A DNA stretch of 64,000 nucleotides from Cryptomeria japonica (lineage: Eukaryota; Streptophyta; Pinopsida; Cupressales; Cupressaceae). Under the pieces are notes generated by a model, which made no database searches, had not been told where the DNA came from, and saw only the letters and a list, made by a program, of their open reading frames with translations. Location of the stretch: positions 203,981,949 to 204,045,948 of the forward strand of contig NC_081409.1 in assembly GCF_030272615.1 (NCBI RefSeq). The letters are read 5' to 3'. The position numbers and the translations under genes were made by a program. The stretch's first letter is position 1, and every line of letters begins with the position of its first letter. Shown here in pieces: positions 51,401 to 61,080 of this stretch.

Positions 51401-52501
51401 TGTAGATTAAGGAAATCTCTCTATGGCCTTAAGCAGGCCCCCAAGGCTTGGTATGCCAAGATGGATTCCTTTCTTCTCTCCGCAGGGTTCACCAAGTGTC
51501 ATTCCGATCCGAATGTCTACATTTTGTGACAGGATGACTCTCACTTGATACTTGTGCTCTATGTTGATGACTTGATCATTACAGGGAGTACTACATCCAT
51601 CATTAGCAGGGTCAAATCTGCTTTGCATGACAAATTTTCTATGACTGACTTGGGTCTTTTGCACTACTTTCTTGGGATAGAGATTTCACAGTCACCTTCC
51701 AGGATTACACTATCGTAGCCCAGTTATGCTCTTGATCTACTTGCACGCTTTCATATGGCTGATTGTAAGCCTGCCCCGACTTCCTTTCTTTCAGGAGTCA
51801 AGCTTGAGGCTCAGTGTTCTTCTCCACCAGTTGATGCCACTTTGTATCGTCAGCTTGTGGGTAGTCTCATCTACTTGACCCATACATGCCTGATATTTCA
51901 TTTGCAGTTGGCATGGTTTCCCACTTCATGCAGGAACCACATGAGCTTCATTGGAAAGCCGCCAAACACATCCTTCATTACATCTAGGGTACACATCACT
52001 ATGGGATTCACTATGCAGCAGGCACAGGACTTCGCTTGGTTGGTTACACAAACTCCGATTGGGCTGGCGATCTTGATGATCGTAAGTCTACTTCCGGTTA
52101 CAGTTTTCACCTTGGTTCGGGCCCCATTTGTTGGCAGAGCAAGAAGCAACATGCTATTGCTCTCTCTTCGATCGAGGCTGAGTATCGAGGTGCTGTTAAT
52201 GCAGCGACTGAGACCATTTGGCTCTAGCAGATTCTCACAGAGTTTGGATTCACCACTCCACAGCTGACAGTTCTACATTGCGACAATCAGAGTGCTATTG
52301 CAATCTCGAAGAACCCAGTCCAGCACTAGCAGACCAAACACATCGAGATTCATATGCACTATATTCGAGAGCTCATTCAGGAGCAGGTCATTGATTTGTA
52401 GTATTGTCCTACATCAGAGCAAGTTGCTAACATATTCACCAAACCTTTCACCGAGAGCAAGTTCCAGCAGTTGCGAGCTCTCTTGGGGGTGCGGGATGTG
52501 C
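48456..52501 (+). pseudogene. Ty1/copia gag-pol polyprotein (inner), broken
   Basis: Starts at ATG 48,456 (MSHHKFPPLTPQNYASWKIK; gag). A frameshift near 48,652 and a TAG at 48,731 precede the long frame 48,788-51,385. In that frame (residues from 48,788): zinc knuckle CAYCKKYGHDEHRC at about 155-168; protease WILDSGASYH at about 221; integrase HHCC start WHERFGHL at about 352 and catalytic D in HSDVAGPF, D in RTDNGRE and E in NEVAERKN; RT start WDLVHLPKGRKMVRCKW. After a TAG at 51,383 the RT continues ([23 protein letters not shown]), then RNase H (NSDWAGDLDDRKSTSGYS) and the C-terminal FTKPF. Further stops: TGA 51,527; TAG 51,716, 51,985, 52,225, 52,327, 52,399. A one-base loss lies near 51,890. 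Normally it makes capsid, protease, integrase and RT for retrotransposition. Confidence 0.93.
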
Positions 52502-52779
52502 CATTAGGGGGGGTCAGTTGACTTATCCTTCCTCTCTTATGGGGGGGACTTTTTCCTCTTTGAGGTTTTGTCCTTCTTCTTTGAGAGTCTTTTGTACTTT
52601 CATCTCTCTTTTGGGAGGGAGTTTTTTCCCATTGGGTTTTCTCCCTTTCTCCGTTTGTGAGAGATTGCATTGCACAGTTTTTCTTGCATTTGCATATTGT
52701 ACATGGGTACCTATCATGGCCTAGTAGCCAGGACCCATCTTGCATTGTTGACTTGGGTCTTCATTCCCCTAATTTGCAC

Positions 52780-52790
52780 TTAAGGGGGGG
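52780..52790 (+). promoter_or_regulatory. Polypurine tract of inner copia
   Basis: TTAAGGGGGGG abuts the 3' LTR. Extra G runs occur at about 52,506 and 52,541. Confidence 0.8.
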
Positions 52791-53239
52791 TGTTGGCGTA
52801 AATAAATATTCATTATGGATATTATTACACTTTACTTAAGTTAACTTAGGATAATGCATCTCTTCGTAGTTTGGATTTGAGACACTTAGGGAAGTGTGCA
52901 CATAGGGATAGAGCTTGTAGGAGAAATTCCACCTTTTGTGGTCTTATTTTGCTGTTACACTCCACATTTAGTGGGTCATCCACCTCTTGTGGAATATTAT
53001 ATTTCTCCTACCTACCCCTAGTATTTCTTACCTACCCTTGTTTCTCATTGAGCCACATGTCATAATTGTGTACTCGTACATCCATATGGCCTTTCCTATA
53101 TAAGCAGGCCCATATTCATTGTATTGGTTAATCTAGTTGATCATTTGCATATTGATGAGAATACAGTTTTGTTCTTGTCATTCTATTGTCTCTCTTTTTA
53201 TGCTTTTCATTGTGCCCTTGATCTTGGCAAAGTCCTACA
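52791..53239 (+). repeat. 3' LTR of inner copia
   Basis: 449 bp, same length as the 5' LTR, with about 10 differences. Confidence 0.95.
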
Positions 53240-53309
53240 AGTTTATTAGATCTGGTGAAGACTGATTCACCTCCCCACTCTCAGTCTTCCTTCTTGGTGG
53301 TTGCTAACA
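53240..53309 (+). repeat. Left LTR of outer copia, last part
   Basis: Continues the outer LTR after the inner element: GATTCACCTCCC and CTCAGTCTTCCTTCTT match 60,099-60,135 of the right LTR. Ends CTAACA. Confidence 0.88.
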
Positions 53310-53311
53310 AT

Positions 53312-53323
53312 TGGTATTAGAGC
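53312..53323 (+). promoter_or_regulatory. Primer binding site of outer copia
   Basis: TGGTATTAGAGC, two bases after the LTR; one C-to-T change from the canonical TGGTATCAGAGC. Confidence 0.85.
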
Positions 53324-53365
53324 TAGATCCTCTGGTAGAAGCTTAATCTCTTGAGGAGATTCGGG

Positions 53366-54303
53366 ATGGCAACACAAGCTGTTATCTTTAAGAAGGACAG
53401 TCTAAGGTTTGACGTAAGTAACTATATTACTATGGAAGAATCTGATTGAAGTGCACTTGAAATGTTTTGGAGAAGATTACTGGAAGATTACAAAGAATGC
53501 CTATACTGTTCCTCAAAATGGATTGACTAGCCTTGATGAGATCAAGGAAGATGAACATAATATTAGAGTGAAGGAAGCATTGCTTAGTGCCCTGACTGAT
53601 TTTGAGATGGCAAATCTAATGGGACTTCAAACCACACATGAGATCTAGGAGAAGCTTGAGATCCTGTATGAAGGTGATAAACAAGTGAAAGTTGCTAAGT
53701 TGCAGAGTTTGAAAGGAAAATATGAGACATTGAAGATGGGAGATGATGAGAACATACACTCTTACATGGCTAAGGTAAATGATCTTTTCCTAGGTATAAG
53801 ATGTGTCAATGGAACCATTGAGGAAGATGAAATTTTTGCTAAGGTGCTGAGATCTTTGCCTCCTGCTTATAAACATAAGGTTGCTGCTATTGATGAGTTT
53901 CGAAGTATGACAATAGTGACAAGAGATGTGTTGGTTGGAAAGCTTGATGCATTTGAGATGAGTGAATTTGGAGAATCACATGGAAAGTCTAAGACAACAT
54001 TTAGAGCATCTACATCTACATCTGGTAAGCATAAGTATGATCTTGATTGGTGCAAAATATCCAGATATGAAAGAGAGAGAAGAGAGATGGAAGAGAAAGA
54101 AAGAGAGCTAGATGAGCTTGAAGCACTGATTGCTCGGAGATTTCCTAAAGGAGTCGGTAAGTATGATGGAAAGTTGCCTTTGAAATGTTTCTCTTATAAT
54201 AAGATAGGAAATTTTTCTTCTAGATGCTCGAAGAGAATGACTAAGTATGACAGGCATGATAAGCATGATAGGAATGATAGACATGAAAATCATGAGAAGT
54301 ATG
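53366..54303 (+). pseudogene. Ty1/copia gag (outer), 5' part
   Basis: From ATG 53,366 (MATQAVIFKKDSLRFD). A frame change near 53,435 leads to LKCFGEDYWKITKNAY, and a TAG at 53,646 sits where WEKL is expected. The rest is UBN2/retrotran-gag type (KLQSLKGKYETLKMGDDENI). A zinc knuckle follows in altered form, CFSYNKIGNFSSRC, lacking the second Cys and the His. A charged tail of KHDRNDRHE repeats is cut by the solo LTR at 54,304 and resumes at 55,358. Confidence 0.85.
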
Positions 54304-55357
54304 TGTTGGTATGGTTTTGTCATTGATGTCAACACCTACTAAACACTATCAACTCTGGCACTTTGGAGAATCGGCAACATTCACCGGCAAGCAAATGACT
54401 CATACACAGTCACCAATATTTGGTACACCAGCAGGATATAATGTTCACTAGCACTTGGAATGACATGGAAAACACCTAGTTATGTCGAAGACATCGTTTG
54501 GACACTTTGTCTTGAAGATTTGTTTATTGGCATATTTGCTATTACCGGCAAATAGGTCCAGGTTATACACCGATAGGCTTATCTTTTCCAGTTCAACATG
54601 GCACGCTATGGAGATGATTTAATATTGTTGTAAATACATTAAGCCGACATGTTGAATCGGTTATTGCATTAGGCATTAATTTATTTGTAAATTGATTTTA
54701 TTGTAATATCTTTTAGAGCCGAGCTACTAAAATTGGTCTTAGGTTATGATATAAATGTAAGGTCTTATTTGTAAGATCGGATGTGGAATGTGGAAAAGAA
54801 TCGTGTGAAGGTATATGCGACAATAAGCAGAGCTATACATGTAGACATCATTTGAAGATTGAACGAAGGTTTTTGAAGACCATCAGAACTATACCGGTAC
54901 TGAATCCAGCATAGAAAGATGCTAATTTAAGCAGTACATTCTTATTGGATTTAACCATCCAATTGTAGTCAGTGTGACTCCCATTTGTGATTGAGCAGTG
55001 AGCTCTAGGCGCTTGGCCTTTCTGCATGTGCAGACCCCATTTGTATACACATACTATCTACAGTAGTATCATTTGATTGTGGGTAAGGTTTCCCACCGTG
55101 GTTTTTCCCCTTACAGGGTTTCCACGTACAAACTTTGGTGTTATGTGTTGTGGATTACTTTGTTCCTTTTGTTTCATGCATTAATCCTTACTGGTATTGC
55201 AACTAACTGATATAACTATCTACCGACATAAAAGACTGGTTTACCGGTATCAAGCATTAAAGTTGTTTAAGTTGTTTTTGGTTTAAATTTATTAGACAAT
55301 TGATTCAGCCCCCCCTCACCCCCCCTCCCACCTCTCAGTTGTCTCTGGGACCTAACA
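54304..55357 (+). mobile_element. Solo LTR inside outer gag, TSD GTATG
   Basis: 1054 bp, TGTTGGTATGG to CCTAACA, flanked by GTATG (54,299-54,303 and 55,358-55,362). It has TTGTCATTGATGTCAACA at its start, TACCGGTA at 54,892-54,899 and 55,242-55,249, and the shared U5 block at about 55,020-55,150. It differs in sequence from the 29.5/37.0-kb family apart from these modules. Confidence 0.93.
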
Positions 55358-58300
55358 GTATGATAAGCCTTACAAGTCTAACTGGAAGTTTAAAAATCAA
55401 AAGAATTATTATTATGTTGTTGATGAAGGTGTGACAAATGAAAAATCAGAAGGAGATGAAGTTGTGTTTATTGCCATTAAGGAAGATAGACCTTTACCTA
55501 TTGATTCCACTTGCTGCATTATTGAGAAGAAGGATTTAGCTGCTAAAGTTGAAGAGAAAGATGAATGGGTAATTGATAGCGGTTGTTCACATCATATGAC
55601 CGGTGATAAGTGCAAATTTGTGAGCATGAAAAGATATGATGGTGGAATAGTTAGAGGTTCTATTTCTTTTGATGGTAAGCATAACACTAATGATGTCTTG
55701 TATGTTGAAGGTTTGAAGTGTAACCTTTTTAGTGTTGGATAGATGGTTGATAAAGGTTATGATCTGCAATTCAAGGATGGTAAATGCAAGATCTTAAATG
55801 CCTCTGGTATAGAGATTGTATCTGAGACTAAGATAGAAGGTAACATTTTTCATTTGAACACTGGTGAGAAAAGTTGTTTGATTATCAGATTGATGAGAGT
55901 TGGTTGTGGCATAGGAGAATGTGTCATGTGAATTTTGATTCAATGATTAAAGATTTGTTCTACACATGTTGTTAGAGATCTTCCTAAGATTGTCAAGCCT
56001 ACTAATCTGGTAAGGAATGTAAGTTGGGTAAGCAAATAAGGATTTCTTTCAAGAGAAAATAGTATACATCTGATGGACTACTAGATCTTGTACATACTAA
56101 CCTATGTGGACCTACAAGTGTTAGAAGTGTGTAGGGTGATAGATATTTTATGCTGCTAATTGATGATTATTCTAGGATGATGTGGGTTGTCTTTTTTAAT
56201 GAGAAATATGAAGCATTGGAAAAATTTAAGATATTCAAAGCTAAGGTTGAGACTAAGTTTGGATTAAAGGTGACGTGTCTGAGATCTGATAGAGGTGGAC
56301 AATTTTGTTCCGGTGAGTTCAATTCATTCTACGAGATACATGGAATTATATGACAATTATATGCTCCTAGAACCCCTCGACAGAATGGAGTTGTTGAAAG
56401 GAAGAACAAAACCATTTTGAATGTTGCAAGGACTATGTTGATTGAAAGAAACATTCTGAAGATTTTCTAGAGAGAAGCCATTAGCGTTGTTGTTTACACA
56501 TTCAACATAGTTCACATCAAAGGTGATACTGGTAAGATGCCTTGTGAGCTATGGTTTGGTCATGTTCCTACTATGAGATATTTCAAAGTATTTGGTAGCA
56601 AATGCTATATCAAGAGAGATGAGGATATAGAAAAGTTTGATGCTAGAAGTGATGAAGGAATTTTCTTGGTATATTCAACAATGAACAAGGCCTGCCAGTG
56701 CTACAATAAGAGACTAAGAAAGATAGTGGAGAGTGCAAATGTGAAGGTGGATGAGAACCTTGGGAAAGAGATCAGAACATTTGGTTATGATGATGGTCAA
56801 CATGTTGTTTTAATTCCTATTCAAACTGAAGAGCCTAAGCAGAATGATATGATAGAAATAGTTAATCTGGATGTTGCTACTGTTGGTGAAGGAGTGTAGG
56901 AACCTAAGAATCAAAACAATCAGAAGACTCCCGAGGTGTGTAAGATTGAATCATTCTAAAAATCAAATTATTGGTGATAAGAATAAAGGTGTTATGACTA
57001 GAATAAGGTTAGTTGTTGAAGAAGTATGTTTGATTTCTAAAGTTGAACCTAAAGATGTTGTTGAAGCTTGTAAACATGAAAGTTGGATGAGAGGTATGAA
57101 AGAAGAGTTAGATTAGATTGAAAATAATAATGCATGGGAACTTATTCCTGGAATGAAGGACAATAATGTTATTGGTACTAAATGGGTATTCAGGAACAAA
57201 TTGAATGAAGTCGGTGAAGTTGTCAAAAATAAAGCAAGACTGGTTTGCAAACAATATTCTCAGAAGGAAGGAATTGATTATGAGGAGACTTTTTCTCTAG
57301 TTGCTAGACTTGAAGCTGTTAGACTATTGCTTGCTTGTGATGCTTATAAATATTTCAAGGTATATCAAATGGATATCAAATCTACCTTTTGGAATGGTGA
57401 TCTAGAGGAAGAAGTCTACATTGAGCAACTTGATGGATTTTCATTGTTAGATGATGGAGACATGGTATGTAAATTGAAGAAATCTCTTTATGGTTTGAAA
57501 CAAGCCCCTAGAGCTTGTTATGATAGATTAGATAAATATTTGTTAAAATTGGGATTTACTAAAGGTGTTGCTAACAGTAACCTATATTTCAAGATCAAGA
57601 ATGATAACATCTTGATTGTTGAAGTATTTGTTGATGATATTATCTTTGGAGGTGATGATGACTTGAGCATGAAGTTTGTCGGTGATATGCAGAAAAAATT
57701 TGAGATGTCTATGATTGGTGAGATGAAATTTTTCTTAGGTTTGTAGATTGCATAGACTGAAAATGGCATATTCATATCTCAAACTAATTATGTGAAGGAA
57801 TTGTTGATGAAGTTTGTGTTAGATGATTCCAAACCAGTTGGAACTCTTATGGTGACTGGTTGTAAATTGCCTAAGAATGATGAATCTTTGAAAGCTAATC
57901 AGAGTTTGTATAGATGTATGGTTGGTGGACTGTTATATCTTACTTAGACTAGGCTGAACATTATGCATGCTCTATGTATGGCTTCTAGATATCAAGTTGA
58001 TCGAAAAGATTGTCATGTCACTGTTGTTAAGAGGATATTCAGATATCTGAAGGGAACTGTGGATTATGGTCTGTGGTATCCAAGGAATGATGATTTCATG
58101 CTATGTGCTTACACTGATGTTTATTGGGCTGGTAATGTTGATGACCGAAAGAGCACTACCGGTTGAGCATTATTTTTCGGTAAGAAATTAGTTTCATGGG
58201 TTAGCAAGAAACAATATTCAGTGTCCTTATCTACTGTTGGAGTTGAGTACATTGTTGCTACCAGTAATTGCACTTGGGGAGTTTGGATGAAGTAAATGCT

Positions 58301-58560
58301 GATAGATATTAGAGTTATTTATAATGAGCCTATTGTTATAATTCTAGTTCTATTAACACATGTCAAAGAATCCAGTTTAACATTCAAAGACTAAGCATGT
58401 GTCAAATAAATATCATTACTTGAGAGATCAAGTCAGTGAAGAGAAGGTGAAGTTGGAGTATGTATCTACAAAGGAACAAATTGCTGATATTTTCATTAAA
58501 CCTTTGCTTGTAGATACATTTTTCTATTTGAGAGACAAGTTAGGGGTATCCACCCCTCCT
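55358..58560 (+). pseudogene. Ty1/copia pol (outer), broken
   Basis: Protease: WVIDSGCSHHMTGD near 55,567. Integrase: WLWHRRMCHVNF near 55,900, LLIDDYSRMMWVVFF near 56,155, CLRSDRGGQF near 56,277 and RQNGVVERKN near 56,380, giving the D-D-E set. [18 protein letters not shown], then [33 protein letters not shown] and FVDDIIFGG (catalytic Asp pair kept). RNase H is degenerate (WAGNVDDRKSTTG). Stops at 55,740, 56,132, 56,351, 56,468, 56,897, 57,114, 57,744, 57,753, 57,945, 58,164, 58,293 and 58,378, and frameshifts near 56,930 and before 58,378. Clearly older than the inner element. Confidence 0.88.
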
Positions 58561-58679
58561 AATGAGAACTAGATGCATTGAGTTCTATCAATTCGGTGGA
58601 TTTTAGTGCTTTATCTTTTTATCCAGATTGATGAATTGATATTTCTCCTCTACTGGAGTAGTCTGTTGACTTGGTTGTG

Positions 58680-58890
58680 TGTCCCAGGGGGAGAGAGATT
58701 CATGTTTCTGAAAGAGAGTTTGGTTTTCCATCTTGAGATATTTGGCATTGGTGTCAAAGGGGGAGAGAAATCATGTGAAAAACTGCTTTATCTGTCTTGA
58801 TTTTAGGGGGAGTTTGCTGGAGATATCTTCTTTCTTTGCATTGATTATTTTTCACATTCATATGTTACCATTAATGACAAAGGGGGAGAT
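58680..58890 (+). repeat. Multiple polypurine-tract-like motifs
   Basis: GGGGGAGA or GGGGGAG occurs near 58,686, 58,760, 58,805 and finally 58,882, where AAAGGGGGAGAT abuts the 3' LTR. Repeated tracts are reported for Sireviruses. Small open frames here are not genes. Confidence 0.8.
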
Positions 58891-60148
58891 TGTTGGATAT
58901 TGTTGGTCATTGTTGCCACTAAAATATGTTGTTGTCATTGATGTCAACATATTCATGTGATTTTCTCCCGTGTATTTGCAAAGATCTTATGATCTGGTTT
59001 TGTAGTATTGTTTTGTTGATCACTATTTTGCAGAGTTCGGTATTTTTTCCGATATACTCCAGCATGATTAGATATTGTGCTGAGATTTTGGGATATTTCT
59101 TAGGATGGTCTTGTGTATCTTCATTTCAGATAGATCGTGATTTAGTACTCTGCAAGTTATCTTTCTTCATGACAGTTGTTGATTGGTTATGTTCTTGAGC
59201 TTTCAGACGTTGACCAATGAAGATTTAAAAAGTGGTGTTGGTGTAGTTGTTCCTGATTTTTCTAACATGCTTGTTGGCATTTCCTAGTCATGTCCTATTT
59301 TTTTTGGTGATCTGCATTGATCATTGTGTGAGTTGTTGATGGTTTTCATCAACCGGTGTTGATTTTTCGTGTTATGCAATTTTCCTGCTGGTGTAGCGTG
59401 TTGCGATTGATCTTGGCATGATTTCTAGTGGAGTTGAGCATTTGGGAATTTGAATTAGGTGCATGTTATGTCATGTAAATCATTGTACTGGTCCAATGGT
59501 CGATTTTTGTATCTTGTGACGTAATTTTGTATTTATGAGTTGAGGGTTAGGGTTTAGCCGAATTTGTTATCAAGGTTGATGATTTGTATATATAGGTGAG
59601 ATATTCATGTAATTTAGGTGTTGATGTTGTGTCTACATTATCAAAGAGAGGTTTATGTGCGAACAAGAGATTTATCCTTCAGTTTTGAGTTTTAGGAGAG
59701 ATTGGTGTTGGAAACAAGACAACTGTGCTTAACCGAAACTATAATCAAGCATTTGGAGATGCTATTCTTTCAGTTCATTTCTTCCGGATTGTAGTTCAAA
59801 TCTTATTGTAAGTCAGTGACACTTCCCTGAGGGTTGTAGTCTTCTGGGCCATTATATTTGAGCAGTGAGCTCTAGGCAGTGTGCTTGAATGCATGTGCAT
59901 TCCTCATTGTAATATTTTCACATACTACTGCAGAGTATCATCTTACTGTGGGTAGGTTCCCACTGTGGTTTTTCCCTTAATCAAGTTTTCCACATCAAAA
60001 TCTTGGTGTTGTGTGTTGTACTTTCAATTTTCTTATCTTTGTTGTTACTACAGTTTATTAGATCTATTTTGGTGATTAAGTTTGTAGATCCGGTGAAGAC
60101 TGATTCACCTCCCCCCCTCTCAGTCTTCCTTCTTTGTTGCTGCTAGCA
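58891..60148 (+). repeat. Right LTR of outer copia
   Basis: 1258 bp, TGTTGG to TAGCA. Contains TTGTCATTGATGTCAACA near 58,930, TATATATAGG near 59,587 and the U5 block at about 59,860-60,030. The following ATCTT cannot be checked as a target duplication because the left end is lost. Confidence 0.88.
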
Positions 60149-60325
60149 ATCTTGTCAGTCCTTTCTAGCCTTTCTTTCTTATCGAGAGATTGTCTGCAAT
60201 CTTTTCAAACATTTTCATCTAATCTCTCGAGGGGGCATATCATTCCCGTCATGGGGAAACTTTGCGTTTATCTTATCTTCTTTGAGCCAATGTGACAAGC
60301 TGCATTTTCTCAAAGAGGTGCAAAA
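60149..60325 (+). other. Ty3/gypsy 3' untranslated end and polypurine tract
   Basis: No ORF. It ends in AAAGAGGTGCAAAA, a gypsy-type polypurine tract abutting an LTR start TGTAAACACC. The outer copia therefore lies in the 3' end of an older gypsy element. Confidence 0.6.
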
Positions 60326-61080
60326 TGTAAACACCTAAAATTGTCCTGTCTAATTAAATAAATATTTTTTTTATTTAATTATTTTATCCTAAGTCTTCTA
60401 TTAATTAAATAAATTATTATTTATTTAATGAATCCATTAATCCTCTTCCAAGCCATTCCTCATTTAAATAAATACTTATTTATTTAAATTATCCTTTTCC
60501 TAAATTAAATAAATATTTTATTTGTTTAATTGATCCCACTTCCTCTATTAATTAAATAAATTTTTATTTATTTAATTAATTCATTAGCCTTTTCTACCCA
60601 TGGCACATGTCACTTGTCTCTTAATTCTCTCTTACCTACCCCCTTTATCATTTAACTATTTTCTCTACCTACCCTTTAATCCTAGCTGACCATTTATCTT
60701 TACACCTCTTAATCTTATGCCTCCATTTCTTACAGTGTCTTCTATAAAAGAGGATACTCTCCATCATTATTAACCCTAATAATTGTGTCAATCAAGCCTT
60801 TTTGCGATCAAGCTATCAACCACATTTTCATTCTTTGTTGAGCTCTTATGCACACATAAAATTTGAGAGCAAATATATCAAACAAGATCAATGGAGATAA
60901 GAGACAATGGAGATTGAAACCCTACTAGACATGTGAATGGTATATCTTGTTTTGTTATTGTTTATTTTTATGATCTTATTTATCTCTATTGGTATTGGTG
61001 AATGTTTCATTGTAGGACCTAGATTATTTGTGGTTGGATCTTTATGGTTTTACAATAGTTTATCACCATCCATTTTCACC
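60326..61080 (+). repeat. Ty3/gypsy LTR (end uncertain)
   Basis: Begins TGTAAACACCTAAAATTG. From 60,346 to 60,585 it has four or five units of ATTAAATAAAT...ATTTATTTAAT, an inverted AT-rich motif with a period of about 60 bp. TATAAAAG at 60,743-60,750. The 3' boundary is not clear; 61,080 is a guess. Confidence 0.6.
60743..60750 (+). promoter_or_regulatory. TATA box in gypsy LTR
   Basis: TATAAAAG, about 420 bp into the LTR. Confidence 0.55.

Larger units (their letters stand above)
46581..53239 (+). mobile_element. Inner complete Ty1/copia element, TSD AGTTT
   Basis: 6659 bp with 449-bp LTRs (46,581-47,029 and 52,791-53,239) and AGTTT on both sides (46,576-46,580 and 53,240-53,244). LTRs run TGTTGG to CCTACA and differ at about 10 positions by eye (about 97.8% identity, mostly transitions), so insertion is fairly recent. 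Order: primer site, GC-rich leader, gag, protease, integrase, RT, RNase H, polypurine tract. It carries seven TAG stops, one TGA and at least two frameshifts, so it is defective despite its young LTRs. It sits inside the left LTR of the outer copia. Confidence 0.95.
45594..60148 (+). mobile_element. Outer Sirevirus-like Ty1/copia element, twice interrupted
   Basis: The right LTR is 58,891-60,148 (1258 bp). The left LTR matches it from about 45,594 to 46,580 and again 53,240-53,309, having been split by a younger element and lacking its first 120 bp or so. Primer site at 53,312, gag from 53,366, pol to about 58,560. A second insertion (solo LTR 54,304-55,357) lies in gag. Removing both gives about 6.85 kb. 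RT phrases such as FVDDIIFGG and [14 protein letters not shown], the 1.2-kb LTRs and several GGGGGAGA tracts before the 3' LTR fit the Sirevirus branch. Many stops; inactive. Confidence 0.85.
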
